Part shown: positions 52,973-62,107 of the stretch, in pieces
Position numbering within the stretch: position 1 is the first letter of the stretch
Layout of the letters: the number at the start of each line of letters is the position of its first letter
Origin: Streptomyces sp. NBC_00539
Lineage (GTDB): Bacteria; Actinomycetota; Actinomycetes; Streptomycetales; Streptomycetaceae
Reading direction: 5' to 3'
NCBI RefSeq assembly: GCF_036346105.1
Contig: NZ_CP107811.1
Coordinates: 4,483,501 to 4,547,500 of the forward strand
DNA: 64,000 bases
Made by a program: the position numbers and the translations under genes
Notes under the pieces: model-generated
The model's input: the letters and a program-made list of their open reading frames with translations, nothing else
The model's database searches: none
Told to the model about the DNA's origin: nothing

Positions 52973-53056
52973 CTGATGCCCGGGACGTCCCCCAAGACCT
53001 CCCGCGAACGTCCCCCAAGACGTTCCTGGCATCACCCCATTAGACCCGGGCATCAG
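52973..53056. repeat. Nested repeat element between citA and copA
   Basis: Outer inverted repeat CTGATGCCCGGG (52973-52984) and CCCGGGCATCAG (53045-53056), 12 bases each, perfect, 60 bases apart. Between them, ACGTCCCCCAAGAC occurs twice (52985-52998 and 53008-53021, 23 bases apart), and AACGTC/GACGTT (53007-53012, 53019-53024) forms an inner hairpin. The element lies in the 402-base gene-free stretch 52731-53132, which otherwise holds only the citA terminator. It could be a multi-site operator or a structured RNA tail; no known element matches. Confidence 0.6.
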
Positions 53057-53132
53057 CCCGATGGTTACGTTCGAATCACTGTGATCTGCGTCTCCTGTGA
53101 AGGAGTTGTGCGTGCGGTGCGAAGGGGATCCT

Positions 53133-55442
53133 CTAGCGGAAGGACCGCAACCGCAGGCTGTTGGTCACCACGAACACCGAAGAAAAGGCCATCGCCGCAC
53201 CGGCGATCATCGGGTTGAGCAGGCCGGAGGCCGCGAGCGGCAACGCGGCCAGGTTGTACCCGAAGGCCCAGAAGAGGTTGCCCTTGATCGTGGCCAGGGT
53301 CCGGCGGGAGAGCCGGATCGCGTCCGCCGCCACCCGCAGGTCGCCCCGCACCAGCGTCAGGTCGCCCGCCTCGATGGCCGCGTCCGTGCCGGTGCCCAGC
53401 GCCAGGCCCAGGTCCGCCTGGGCGAGGGCGGCCGCGTCGTTGACACCGTCCCCGACCATGGCGACCGTACGACCCTCGCCCTGCAGGCGGCGTACGACCT
53501 CCACCTTCTCCTGCGGAAGCACCTCGGCGATCACCTCGTCGATGCCCACCTCGCGGGCCACCGCCTCGGCCGCGGCCCGGTTGTCGCCGGTCAGCAGCAC
53601 CGGCGTGAGGCCGAGCGCCCGCAGCCGCGCGACCGCCTCGGCGCTGGTCCCCTTCACCGCGTCGGCCACGCCCAGCACCCCGCGCACCTCCCCGTCCCAG
53701 GCCACCAGTACCGCCGTGCCCCCCGCGGCCTCGGCGGCCGCCTTGGCTCCCGCCAGGGCGGCCGGCGCGGCCGCGACGCCCCGCTCCGCCAGCAGTCGCT
53801 CCCGGCCCACCACGACGGAGCGCCCCTCCACCACGCCCCGTACGCCCAGCCCGGCGAGGTTCTCGAAGGCCTCGGGGACCGGCAGGGCCCCCACCCGCTC
53901 GGCGGCGCCCACCGCGACGGCCCGGGCGATGGGGTGCTCGGAGGCGTGCTCCAGGGAACCGGCCAGGCGCAGCAGCTCCGACGCGTCCACGCCCGGGGCG
54001 GGGTGCACCCCCGACAGGGTCATCCTGCCGGTGGTGACGGTGCCGGTCTTGTCCAGGACGACGGTGTCCACCCGGCGGGTCGACTCCAGCACCTCCGGTC
54101 CCTTGATCAGGATGCCGAGCTGGGCGCCCCGGCCGGTGCCGACCATCAGCGCGGTCGGCGTGGCCAGTCCCAGGGCGCAGGGGCAGGCGATGATCAGGAC
54201 GGCCACCGCGGCGGTGAACGCCGCCGTCGGGTCGTCGGTGATCAGCAGCCAGGTCACCCAGGTCCCGACGGAGAGCAGCAGGACGACGGGCACGAAGACG
54301 GCGGAGATCCGGTCGGCGAGGCGCTGCACCCGGGCCTTGCCGTTCTGCGCCTCCTCGACCAGCCGTGCGATCCGGGCCAGCTGGGTGTCCGCGCCGACCC
54401 GGGTCGCCTCGACGGCCAGCCGCCCGGACGTGTTGACGGTCGCTCCGGTCACGGCGTCGCCGACGCCCACGTCGAGCGGGACGGACTCCCCGGTCAGCAA
54501 GGAGACGTCCACGGCGGAGCTGCCCTCGGCCACCGTGCCGTCGGTGGCGATCTTCTCGCCGGGCCGGACCACGAACCGGTCCCCGACGGCCAGCGCGCCC
54601 ACCGGGATCCGCACCTCGCGGCCGGCGCGCAGGACGGCGACGTCCTTGGCGCCCAGCTCCAGCAGCGCCTTGAGGGCCGCGCCCGCCTTCCGCTTGGAGC
54701 GGGCCTCCAGGTAGCGGCCCAGCAGGATGAAAGTGACGACGCCGGAGGCGACCTCCAGGTACAGGGCGTCGCCCGTCGTGGAGGCGGTGAGGGCGAAGTC
54801 GTGCCTCATCCCGGTCATGCCGGCGTGGCCGAAGAACAGCGCCCACAGTGACCAGCCGAACGCGGCGAGCGTGCCCAGCGAGACCAGGGTGTCCATGGTG
54901 GCCGCGCCGTGCTTCACGTTGGTCCAGGCGGCCCGGTGGAAGGGCAGTGCGCCCCACACGGCGACGGGCGCGGCCAGGGTCAGCGACAGCCACTGCCAGT
55001 TGTCGAACTGGAGGGCCGGGACCATGGCCAGCACCACGACCGGCAGCGCCAGTACGGCGCTGACCAGCAGCCGTTGGCGTAGCGCGGCGAGCTCCGGGTC
55101 GGCCGGGAAGGCGGCCGTCGCGGCGGCGGCGGCGGCGGTGTCCGTACCGGCGCCGGCGGCGGGCTCCGGTACGGGCGGTGGCGGGGGCGGCGGGGGCTGC
55201 TCGGCGGTGTAGCCGGTCTTGACGACCGTCGCGATCAGGTCGGCCACCCGCACGTCACCCGAGTACGAGACCTTCGCCTTCTCGGTGGCGTAGTTCACCG
55301 TGGCGCTGACCCCGTCCATCCGGTTCAGCTTCTTCTCGATGCGGGCGGCGCAGGAGGCGCACGTCATCCCGCCGATGACCAGCTCGACTTCCGCGGCGCC
55401 GGCCACCGCCACCGGTCCTTCGTGCACTGCGTTGCCGCTCAT
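53133..55442 (-). CDS. copA: Copper-exporting P1B-type ATPase
   Basis: Pumps Cu+ out of the cytoplasm. 769 residues: one N-terminal heavy-metal domain with GMTCASC near residue 25, a Pro-rich linker and eight membrane helices. Intramembrane metal motif CPC at 420-422, phosphorylated Asp464 in DKTGT, His-Pro motif EHPIAR and [10 protein letters not shown] hinge near the end. The GG-type conserved residues of the last helices ([31 protein letters not shown]) match Cu+ pumps. It follows copZ by 112 bases on the same strand. Three tandem 11-base repeats end exactly at its ATG (55442). A CsoR-type operator precedes copZ. Confidence 0.94.
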   Translation of the reverse strand: MSGNAVHEGPVAVAGAAEVELVIGGMTCASCAARIEKKLNRMDGVSATVNYATEKAKVSYSGDVRVADLIATVVKTGYTAEQPPPPPPPPVPEPAAGAGTDTAAAAAATAAFPADPELAALRQRLLVSAVLALPVVVLAMVPALQFDNWQWLSLTLAAPVAVWGALPFHRAAWTNVKHGAATMDTLVSLGTLAAFGWSLWALFFGHAGMTGMRHDFALTASTTGDALYLEVASGVVTFILLGRYLEARSKRKAGAALKALLELGAKDVAVLRAGREVRIPVGALAVGDRFVVRPGEKIATDGTVAEGSSAVDVSLLTGESVPLDVGVGDAVTGATVNTSGRLAVEATRVGADTQLARIARLVEEAQNGKARVQRLADRISAVFVPVVLLLSVGTWVTWLLITDDPTAAFTAAVAVLIIACPCALGLATPTALMVGTGRGAQLGILIKGPEVLESTRRVDTVVLDKTGTVTTGRMTLSGVHPAPGVDASELLRLAGSLEHASEHPIARAVAVGAAERVGALPVPEAFENLAGLGVRGVVEGRSVVVGRERLLAERGVAAAPAALAGAKAAAEAAGGTAVLVAWDGEVRGVLGVADAVKGTSAEAVARLRALGLTPVLLTGDNRAAAEAVAREVGIDEVIAEVLPQEKVEVVRRLQGEGRTVAMVGDGVNDAAALAQADLGLALGTGTDAAIEAGDLTLVRGDLRVAADAIRLSRRTLATIKGNLFWAFGYNLAALPLAASGLLNPMIAGAAMAFSSVFVVTNSLRLRSFR

Positions 55443-55473
55443 TTCCGGCTCATCTCCGGCTCGTCTCCGGCTT
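55441..55473 (-). repeat. Three 11-base tandem repeats at the copA start
   Basis: On the coding strand three units, AAGCCGGAGAC, GAGCCGGAGAT and GAGCCGGAAAT, run directly into the copA ATG. Each offers a CCGGAG ribosome-site-like core. The second unit creates a tiny frame, ATG-AGC-CGG-AAA-TGA, whose stop overlaps the copA start as ATGA, so copA translation could be coupled to it. Confidence 0.7.
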
Positions 55474-55554
55474 CAAGGGAAAGGCCGGGCCGTACGCGGC
55501 CCGCAAGGGCGGCCCCCGTACGACCCGGCGGGTCCTTCGGCTGTCCTACGGGCC

Positions 55555-55788
55555 TCAGGCCCGGCCCGCCAGCTCGTACCCGGCCTCGTCCACGGCGGCG
55601 CGCACGTCGTCGTCCTGGAGCGGGGCGGCGGAGACCACGGTGACCTCGCCGGTCGCGGCGACGGCCTTGACGGAGCTCACGCCCGCCAGCGCCGAGATCT
55701 CGGCGGTCACCGCGCCCTCGCAGTGCCCGCAGGTCATGCCGGTCACCCGGTAGACGGTGGTGGTCTGCGTGTCCGTCTCGGCGCTCAT
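55555..55788 (-). CDS. copZ: Copper chaperone CopZ
   Basis: Cytosolic Cu+ chaperone that hands copper to CopA. 77 residues, one HMA domain with VTGMTCGHCEGAVTAEI (Cys20 and Cys23 bind copper) and the typical ferredoxin-like beta-alpha-beta pattern to the end (VDEAGYELAG). Start ATG 55788 behind GGAGAAC. First gene of the copZ-copA unit; a CsoR-type palindrome lies 79-93 bases upstream. A hairpin (CGGGCCG/CGGCCCG, 55486-55503) between copZ and copA could reduce expression of the pump relative to the chaperone. Confidence 0.93.
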   Translation of the reverse strand: MSAETDTQTTTVYRVTGMTCGHCEGAVTAEISALAGVSSVKAVAATGEVTVVSAAPLQDDDVRAAVDEAGYELAGRA

Positions 55789-55866
55789 GTCGTTCTCCTC
55801 TGCGGGGGCGGGTCGGTCGCGGGCCGGTGGCGTCTTCACACCATCCTCCCCGATTCCCCCCAAGTG

Positions 55867-55881
55867 TACCCCCAGGGGGTA
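55867..55881. promoter_or_regulatory. CsoR-type copper operator before copZ
   Basis: TACCCCCAGGGGGTA is a perfect palindrome around one central A. CsoR repressors of actinomycetes bind C/G-tract palindromes flanked by TA, and copZ-copA is their usual target. Copper binding would release CsoR. csoR itself is not in the window. Confidence 0.82.
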
Positions 55882-55901
55882 TGACGAGGGCCGAACCCGG
55901 T

Positions 55902-56102
55902 TCAGGCGTCGCGGCGGGCCCGGTTCCCCGGGCGCCGGGCCACCCAGGCGCGGATCGTATCGTCGTACCAATAGGGCTTCCCGTGCTCCACGTGGTCGGG
56001 AGCCGGCAGCAGTCCGTGCTTGCGGTAGGAGCGCACCGTATCCGGCTGGACGCGAATGTGGGCGGCGATCTCCTTGTACGACCACAGCTGTCGGTCGCTC
56101 AT
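55902..56102 (-). CDS. Small helix-turn-helix protein (AlpA/MerR-like)
   Basis: 66 residues forming one winged helix: SDRQLWSYKEIAAHIRVQPDTVRSYRKHGLLPAPDHVEHGKPYWYDDTIRAWVARRPG. The pattern (Y/W-S-x-x-E-I-A, then V-x-x-D-T-V-R-x-Y-R-x-x-G-L-L-P-x-P, then YWYDDTIRAW) is that of excisionase/AlpA-type or truncated MerR DNA-binding proteins. ATG 56102 has a good ribosome site (GGAGGTG). Longer readings upstream are not supported. It lies 20 bases upstream of the copper operator; it may share the copper locus or be independent. No sensor domain is present. Confidence 0.8.
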   Translation of the reverse strand: MSDRQLWSYKEIAAHIRVQPDTVRSYRKHGLLPAPDHVEHGKPYWYDDTIRAWVARRPGNRARRDA

Positions 56103-56268
56103 GAACGGCACCTCCTTGTCCACGCCGCTGGGGCCGGCCGGGAGGCCGTCGGGGGAGCCGGGGCGTGGACGGACGATCACTCGGGTTGTGCCCGGGGAAC
56201 GACCCGCGGTGACCTGAGGGCAGCGCCTGTCGACTGTCTGTGACGCAAGACCCGCGTAACGCGGACAT

Positions 56269-56317
56269 GCGTGACACGGCAGCGACTTCCGTGACGGAAG
56301 TGGCATGCCGTGCACGC
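56269..56317 (-). terminator. Long nested hairpin after the iolG-like gene
   Basis: Outer arms GCGTGACACGGCA (56269-56281) and TGCCGTGCACGC (56306-56317) pair with one bulged A; inside is the perfect 17-base palindrome ACTTCCGT-G-ACGGAAGT (56285-56301). It begins 14 bases after the gene's stop codon on the minus strand, in a 228-base gap that also holds the promoter of the small HTH gene. Confidence 0.72.
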
Positions 56318-56330
56318 CGGTCGGCGGGCC

Positions 56331-57344
56331 TCAGCGGTAGAGCGCGGGCCGTTCCACCAGCTCCACGGGCGTGCGGGCCCCGCTGCGCGCGGCGGCCAGC
56401 CCCGCCTCGGAGACGGCTGCGGCCGCGTAGCCGTCCCACACGTCGGGTCCGTCGATCCGCCCCCGCGCGGCCGCCGCCACCCACCGCCGCACCTGGCGGT
56501 CGTAGGCATCGGCGAACCGGACGAGGAAGTCCTGGGCGATCTCCCCGCCCCACCGGCCCCCCGACTGCACGACCATCGCCCGGGCGTCCCCGATCCGGGC
56601 GCTGCCCGACTCGCCGACCGCCTCGCACTGCACCTGGTAGCCGAAACCGCAGTTGACGAAGATCTCCACGTCGACGATGGCCCCGCCCGAGGTCTCCAGC
56701 ACTACGAAACGGGGATCGCCCAGCCCCTCGGGCGCAGCGGCGGAAGGGGTGGGGGACAGGACCGTCACCGCGGTGATCTCCTGCCCCAGCAGCCAGCGGG
56801 CGGCGTCGACCTCGTGCACCACGGAATCGCTGATCAGCATGTCGCCGGTGAAGAAGGAGGGGGAGGACGCGTTGCGGTGACGGCAGTGCAGGAACAGCGG
56901 CCGCCCGATCCCTCCCTCGTCCAGCAGCTCTTTCAGCCGCTCGTACTCGGCGTCGAAGCGCCGCATGAAGCCCACCTGGACCAGCCTGCGGCCGAGCCTG
57001 CGCTCCGCCTCCAGCACCCGCAGGGCCCCCGCCGGATCCGGGGTCAGCGGCTTCTCGCACAACACCGGCAGCTCCCGTGCGAGGGCGTGCAGGAGCGCCT
57101 CCTCGTGGGCGGCCCCGGGCGAGGCCACCAGGACGGCGTCCACCCCGGGCGCGGCGATCGCCGCCGCGGCGTCGCTGTGCGCGCTCACGCCGTCCAGGCC
57201 CGCCACGGCCTCCTTGGCGCGGTCGCCGTCCGGATCCGCCACGGCCACCACCCGCGCCCCGCCGACCGTCCGGCCGATCCGCCGGACGTGGTCGGCGCCC
57301 ATCCTGCCGGCTCCGATGACGGCGATGCCGAGCGTGCTGGTCAT
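56331..57344 (-). CDS. Gfo/Idh/MocA-family oxidoreductase, inositol dehydrogenase-like
   Basis: NAD(P)-dependent sugar/inositol oxidoreductase, 337 residues. Rossmann motif [18 protein letters not shown] near residue 6, cofactor/substrate Lys in CEKPLTPDP, and the C-terminal [26 protein letters not shown] and [11 protein letters not shown] blocks with active-site Asp and His. IolG oxidises myo-inositol to scyllo-inosose; related members use other polyols. It lies 28 bases after the IolE-like gene and across a divergent promoter from iolC-iolB-iolD-mmsA, so inositol is the likely substrate. Confidence 0.85.
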   Translation of the reverse strand: MTSTLGIAVIGAGRMGADHVRRIGRTVGGARVVAVADPDGDRAKEAVAGLDGVSAHSDAAAAIAAPGVDAVLVASPGAAHEEALLHALARELPVLCEKPLTPDPAGALRVLEAERRLGRRLVQVGFMRRFDAEYERLKELLDEGGIGRPLFLHCRHRNASSPSFFTGDMLISDSVVHEVDAARWLLGQEITAVTVLSPTPSAAAPEGLGDPRFVVLETSGGAIVDVEIFVNCGFGYQVQCEAVGESGSARIGDARAMVVQSGGRWGGEIAQDFLVRFADAYDRQVRRWVAAAARGRIDGPDVWDGYAAAAVSEAGLAAARSGARTPVELVERPALYR

Positions 57345-57372
57345 GTGGAAGTCCCCCTCGGGTGTCGACTGG

Positions 57373-58326
57373 TCAGCGGGCGCCGCAGGAGCGCAGGTAG
57401 GAACGGGTCCGGCGGGCGATCGGCAGCGGCCGGTCCGGCGGGCACGGGTACATGTCCTGCTCGACGATGGCGAACAGGTCCACGCCGAGCGCCTGCGCGG
57501 CGGCCAGTACGGGCTCCAGCGCGGGTACCCCCGACGGCGGCTCGCACATCACCCCGCGTGCCACGGCCGGCCCGAACGGCACCTGCCCGGCGACGACTTC
57601 GGCCAGGATCCGCGGGTCCACCTGCTTGAGGTGCAGGTAGCCGATCCGCTCGCCGAAGGTCTCGACGGCCCGGACGCTGTCCCCGCCGCAGTACGCGTAG
57701 TGCCCGGTGTCCAGGCAGAGCGAGACCAGGTCCGGGTCGGTGGCGTCGAGGAAGCGGGCGACGTTCTCCGGGGTGTCGATGTGGGTGTCCGCGTGCGGGT
57801 GGACCACGATCCGCAGCCCGTACCGCTCGCGCACCTCCCGGCCCAGCCGCTCGGTCTGCGTGGTCAGTTCTCGCCAGCCCGACGCGGTGAGGGTCCGGTC
57901 CTCCAGCACCTCGCCGGTCTTGTCGTCGCGCCAGAACGAGGGGATGACCACGAGGTGCGCCGCGCCCATGGCCCGGGTGAGTTCCGCGATCCGCGACACG
58001 TGCTCCCAGGTCTGCTCCCACACGCCCGGCCCGTGATGGAGTCCGGTGAAGACGGTGCCCGCGGACACGCGCAGGCCGCGCTTGCCGGTCTCGTCGGCGA
58101 GGCGGTCCGCATCGGTGGGCAGGTAGCCGTACGGACCGAGCTCGATCCACTCGTACCCGGCGTCCGCGACCTCGTCCAGGAAGCGCTCCCAGGGCGTCTG
58201 GCGGGGATCGTCGGGAAACCAGACACCCCACGAGTCCGGAGCCGAACCGATGCGGATACGGGTCAGCGCGGGTGGGGAGGACGGGGGAGTGGAAGGCGGG
58301 GGAGCGGAGGACGGCGAGGACGTCAT
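57373..58326 (-). CDS. Sugar-phosphate isomerase/epimerase family TIM barrel (IolE/IolH-like)
   Basis: 317 residues after a Ser/Pro-rich N-terminus ([17 protein letters not shown]). The barrel starts [18 protein letters not shown] and carries metal ligands in the usual places: Glu in [13 protein letters not shown], Glu/His in [12 protein letters not shown], Asp-His in [12 protein letters not shown], His in YLHLKQVD and Glu in [10 protein letters not shown]. IolE dehydrates 2-keto-myo-inositol and IolH is a related isomerase; sequence alone does not separate them. Start ATG 58326. Forms a two-gene unit with the iolG-like gene, divergent from iolC by 47 bases. Confidence 0.82.
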   Translation of the reverse strand: MTSSPSSAPPPSTPPSSPPALTRIRIGSAPDSWGVWFPDDPRQTPWERFLDEVADAGYEWIELGPYGYLPTDADRLADETGKRGLRVSAGTVFTGLHHGPGVWEQTWEHVSRIAELTRAMGAAHLVVIPSFWRDDKTGEVLEDRTLTASGWRELTTQTERLGREVRERYGLRIVVHPHADTHIDTPENVARFLDATDPDLVSLCLDTGHYAYCGGDSVRAVETFGERIGYLHLKQVDPRILAEVVAGQVPFGPAVARGVMCEPPSGVPALEPVLAAAQALGVDLFAIVEQDMYPCPPDRPLPIARRTRSYLRSCGAR

Positions 58327-58373
58327 GGCGGCCACCTTAGGGTGCGAGGCTCGAAAGGGGACGGGGAAGAGCA

Positions 58374-59387
58374 GTGGGAGAGGAAGTGGGAGCAGTGGCA
58401 CCGGACAGCGGGGACGGGGACGCGTCCGACGCGGCGCGGACCACCGGGGACGGGGACGTGTTCGACCTGATCACGATGGGGCGCATCGGTGTGGATCTCT
58501 ACCCGCTGAGAACCGGCGTACCGCTCGCCGAAGCGGATACCTTCGGCAAGTTCCTCGGCGGCTCCCCGACGAACGTCGCGGTGGCGGCGGCCCGCCTCGG
58601 CCGGCGCGTGGCCGTGATCACCCGGACCGGAGCCGACCCCTTCGGCGCGTACCTGCGCGCGGAGCTGCGGGCCTTCGGCGTCGACGACCGGTGGGTGCGC
58701 GAGGTGGCCGCCTACCCGACGCCCGTCACCTTCTGCGAGATCTTCCCGCCGGACGACTTCCCGCTGTATTTCTACCGCTTCCCCAAGGCACCCGATCTGG
58801 AGATCGCCGCCGATGAGATCGACGCCGACGCGGTGCGGGCCGCCCGGGTGTTCTGGATGACGGGTACGGGTCTGAGCGCGGAGCCGAGCCGGAGCGCCAC
58901 CCTGGCCGCGCTCGAAGCCCGCTCGAAGTCCGGGACCACCGTCTTCGACCTCGACTGGCGGCCCATGCTGTGGGACGAGGCGCCGGAGCGCTGGTACGAG
59001 CGGGCGCTCGCGCACGCCACCGTCGCCGTGGGCAACGCCGAGGAGTGCGCGATCGCCACGGGCGAGCGGGAGCCGTACGCGGCGGCGCGGGCCCTGCTGG
59101 ACGCCGGGGTGGATCTGGCCGTCGTCAAACGCGGCCCGGCCGGTGTCCTCGCCGTCCACCGCGACGGGACGGCGGTCGAGGTGCCGCCGGTGCCGGTGGA
59201 GGTCGTCAACGGCCTCGGCGCGGGCGACGCCTTCGGCGGCGCGCTGTGCCACGGGCTGCTCGCCGGCTGGGACACGGCGCGCGTGCTGCGCTTCGCCAAC
59301 GCGGCGGGTGCGATCGTCGCCTCCCGCCTGGCCTGTTCGACGGCGATGCCGTACGCGAAGGAGGTCGAGGAGGTGCTGGAACGGTGA
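58374..59387 (+). CDS. iolC: 5-dehydro-2-deoxygluconokinase (IolC, PfkB family)
   Basis: Phosphorylates 2-deoxy-5-keto-gluconate in myo-inositol catabolism. 337 residues with PfkB motifs: GRIGVDLYPLRTGVPLAEADTFGKFLGGSPTNVAVAAARLG at the N-terminus and VVNGLGAGDAFGGALCHGLL (catalytic Asp in GAGDAF) near the C-terminus. Start uncertain: GTG 58374 gives a polar 25-residue tail, and GTGs at 58386 and 58395 are also in frame. First gene of the iolC-iolB-iolD-mmsA unit, overlapping iolB by 4 bases. Confidence 0.92.
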   Translation: MGEEVGAVAPDSGDGDASDAARTTGDGDVFDLITMGRIGVDLYPLRTGVPLAEADTFGKFLGGSPTNVAVAAARLGRRVAVITRTGADPFGAYLRAELRAFGVDDRWVREVAAYPTPVTFCEIFPPDDFPLYFYRFPKAPDLEIAADEIDADAVRAARVFWMTGTGLSAEPSRSATLAALEARSKSGTTVFDLDWRPMLWDEAPERWYERALAHATVAVGNAEECAIATGEREPYAAARALLDAGVDLAVVKRGPAGVLAVHRDGTAVEVPPVPVEVVNGLGAGDAFGGALCHGLLAGWDTARVLRFANAAGAIVASRLACSTAMPYAKEVEEVLER

Positions 59388-60220
59388 CGGTGACCGCCTC
59401 CCACACGATGGCCTCCACGGCCCTGCGGGTCCTGGACCTCGCCCCCGGCGAGAGTCACGAGCACTCCTGCGGCGACCACGAGTGGATCGTCCTGCCGCTG
59501 GCGGGCGCCTGCGCCGTCACCTGCCGTGCCCCCGATCCGCAGGTGATCGAACTCCGGGGCCGCGAGGGCGTGTTCGCTTCGGTGACCGATTTCGCCTACC
59601 TCCCGCGCGACGGCCGCGCCTCGATCACCTCTCCGGGCGGGGGCCGGTTCGCGCTCGCCGGGGCACGCTGCGAGCGGGCGCTGCCGGCCCGGTACGGGCC
59701 GGCGGAACGGGTACCGGTCGAGCTGCGCGGCGCCGGGCAGTGCTCCCGCCAGGTCAACAACTTCGCCGCCGCCGACGCCTTCGCGTGCGACCGGCTCATC
59801 GCGGTCGAGGTGCTGACCCCGGGCGGCAACTGGTCCTCGTACCCGCCGCACAAGCACGACGAGCACCGCCCCGGTGAGGAGTCCCGGCTGGAGGAGATCT
59901 ACTACTTCGAGATCGCCCCGCACGAGGGCACGCCCGGCTGCGGCTACCAGCGTGTCACCCCCTCCCCGGCCGGGAAGACCGACATCCTCACCGAGGTGAG
60001 GACCGGGGACGCCGTGCTCATCCCGGACGGCTGGCACGGGCCGTCCATCGCCACCCCCGGGCACGACATGTACTACCTCAACGTGATGGCCGGCCCCGAA
60101 GGCCCGCGGGAGTGGCTGATCCGCGACCATCCCGACCACGGCTGGATCCGGTCCACCTGGGCCGGCGCGGAGGTCGACCCCCGGCTGCCCTTCTACCGAG
60201 CGGAGGACCACCGCCCATGA
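59384..60220 (+). CDS. iolB: 5-deoxy-glucuronate isomerase (IolB)
   Basis: Isomerises 5-deoxy-glucuronate to 2-deoxy-5-keto-gluconate. 278 residues, double cupin: the first half has HEWIVLPLAGACAVTC, and the metal-binding second half has YPPHKHDEHRPGEESRLEEIYYFEI and HGPSIATPGHDMYYLNVMAGP. Start is GTG 59384, overlapping the iolC stop as GTGA with AGGAGG 10 bases upstream; GTG two codons on is an alternative. Its own stop overlaps iolD by 4 bases. Confidence 0.92.
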   Translation: MTVTASHTMASTALRVLDLAPGESHEHSCGDHEWIVLPLAGACAVTCRAPDPQVIELRGREGVFASVTDFAYLPRDGRASITSPGGGRFALAGARCERALPARYGPAERVPVELRGAGQCSRQVNNFAAADAFACDRLIAVEVLTPGGNWSSYPPHKHDEHRPGEESRLEEIYYFEIAPHEGTPGCGYQRVTPSPAGKTDILTEVRTGDAVLIPDGWHGPSIATPGHDMYYLNVMAGPEGPREWLIRDHPDHGWIRSTWAGAEVDPRLPFYRAEDHRP

Positions 60221-62094
60221 CCACGATCAGGCTCACCGTGGCGCAGGCCCTCGTACGCTTCCTCGCCCGCCAGTACACCGAGCGCGACGGCAGCCGTCGG
60301 CGGCTGGTCGCCGCGACCTGGGGGATCTTCGGGCACGGCAACGTCGCCGGGATCGGGCAGGCACTGCTGGAGAGCGGCCCGCAGGAGATGCCCTTCCTCC
60401 AGGGGCGCAACGAGCAGGCCATGGTCCACGCGGCCGTCGGGTACGCCCGCCAGTCGGGGCGGCTGTCGGCGCACGCCGTGACCACCTCCATCGGGCCCGG
60501 CGCGACCAACCTCGTCACCGGGGCCGCCCTCGCGACGGTCAACCGGCTGCCGGTGCTGCTGCTTCCGGGGGACACCTTCGCCACCCGGCCCGCCGATCCG
60601 GTGCTCCAGCAGCTGGAGGTGCCCTACGCCGGCGACGTCTCCGTCAACGACACCCTGCGGCCCGTGTCCCGCTTCTTCGACCGGGTCACCCGCCCGGAGG
60701 CGCTGATCCCCGCCGCCCTCCAGGCGGTGCGGGTGCTGACCGATCCCGTCCAGACCGGTGCGGTGACGCTCGCGCTCCCGCAGGACGTACAGGCCGAGGC
60801 CCACGAGTGGCCCGAGGAGTTCTTCGCCGAACGGGTGTGGCGGGTGCGCCGGCCCTGGCCCGACCGGGACGAACTGGCCGCCGCCGCCGAAGCGGTACGG
60901 TCCTGTGCGCGCCCCCTGATCATCGCCGGGGGCGGCATCCGGCACAGCGCCGCCCAGGCCGCCCTCGCGGAGTTCGCGGGGGCCACCGGGATCCCGGTCG
61001 CGGTCACCCAGGCGGGCAAGGGCGCGCTCCCGTTCGGGCACCCCGCCGAGGTGGGCGGCATCGGACACACCGGCACGGCCACAGCCGACGCCCTCGCCCG
61101 CGACGCCGACCTCGTGATCGCGGCGGGTACCCGGCTGACCGACTTCACCACCGCCTCCGCGACCCTGTTCCAGAACCCGGCCGTCCGCTTCCTGGGGCTG
61201 AACCTCGACCCGTACGACGCCCACAAGCTCGCCGCCCGGCCGGTGGTCTGCGATGCGCGGGTGGGCCTGGAAGAACTCCGGGTCGCGGTCGCGGGGTACC
61301 GCGTGGACCCCGCGTACGAGGCGACGTACGAAGAGGGCAAGCGCGGCTGGGAACGGCTGGTCGAGCAGGCCTTCGCGAGTCCCGACGAGGACGCCGCCCC
61401 GACGCAGGCGCAGGTGCTCGGCCTGCTCGACGGCATCGTCGACGCTTCCGACATCCTGATCAACGCGGCCGGCTCGCTGCCCGGCGACCTCCACAAGCTG
61501 TGGCGCCCCCGGTCCGCCGACCAGTACCACGTCGAGTACGGCTACTCCTGCATGGGCTACGAGATCCCCGCTGCCATCGGGACGGCGCTGGCCGCGCCCG
61601 GACGGCCCGTGTGGGCGCTGGTCGGCGACGGCACCTACCTGATGAACCCCACCGAGATCGTCACCGCCGTACAGGAGGGCGTCCCGCTCAAGGTCGTCCT
61701 CCTCGACAACCACGGCTACGCCTCGATCGGCGGCCTGTCGGGGGCGGTGGGCGGCGAGGGTTTCGGGACGGCGTACCGCTTCCGGGCGGCCGACGGGGCG
61801 TACACCGGCGCGCCGCTCCCGGTGGACCTCGCGGCGAACGCGGCCTCCCTCGGGATGGCCGTCCTCCGCGCCGAGACCGTCCGTGACCTGCGAAAAGCCC
61901 TGGTGGAGGCGCGGGCGTCGGACCGTCCCACATGTGTCTACACGCGGACCCGAACACCCGACACAGTGTCGGGCCCACCCCCGGCACAGGCGTGGTGGGA
62001 TGTTCCCGTGGCCGAGACCGCGACCCGTGCGGCGGCGGCCTCGGCCCGCGAAGAGTACGACCGGCAAGCCGCGCAGCGACGTCGCCATCTGTGA
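60217..62094 (+). CDS. iolD: 3D-(3,5/4)-trihydroxycyclohexane-1,2-dione hydrolase (IolD, ThDP enzyme)
   Basis: Ring-opening step of inositol breakdown, giving 5-deoxy-glucuronate. 625 residues, the usual IolD length. ThDP motifs: catalytic Glu in LQGRNEQAMVHAAVGYARQ, SIGPGATNLVTGAALATVNRLPVLLLPGDTFATR, middle domain PLIIAGGGIRHSAAQAALAEFA and pyrophosphate motif LVGDGTYLMNPTEIVTAVQEGVPLKVVLLDNHGY with the standard Asn. ATG overlaps iolB by 4 bases. About 25 residues at the end are Arg/Ala-rich. Confidence 0.95.
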   Translation: MTTIRLTVAQALVRFLARQYTERDGSRRRLVAATWGIFGHGNVAGIGQALLESGPQEMPFLQGRNEQAMVHAAVGYARQSGRLSAHAVTTSIGPGATNLVTGAALATVNRLPVLLLPGDTFATRPADPVLQQLEVPYAGDVSVNDTLRPVSRFFDRVTRPEALIPAALQAVRVLTDPVQTGAVTLALPQDVQAEAHEWPEEFFAERVWRVRRPWPDRDELAAAAEAVRSCARPLIIAGGGIRHSAAQAALAEFAGATGIPVAVTQAGKGALPFGHPAEVGGIGHTGTATADALARDADLVIAAGTRLTDFTTASATLFQNPAVRFLGLNLDPYDAHKLAARPVVCDARVGLEELRVAVAGYRVDPAYEATYEEGKRGWERLVEQAFASPDEDAAPTQAQVLGLLDGIVDASDILINAAGSLPGDLHKLWRPRSADQYHVEYGYSCMGYEIPAAIGTALAAPGRPVWALVGDGTYLMNPTEIVTAVQEGVPLKVVLLDNHGYASIGGLSGAVGGEGFGTAYRFRAADGAYTGAPLPVDLAANAASLGMAVLRAETVRDLRKALVEARASDRPTCVYTRTRTPDTVSGPPPAQAWWDVPVAETATRAAAASAREEYDRQAAQRRRHL

Positions 62095-62107
62095 AGGAGC
62101 AAGGCAA

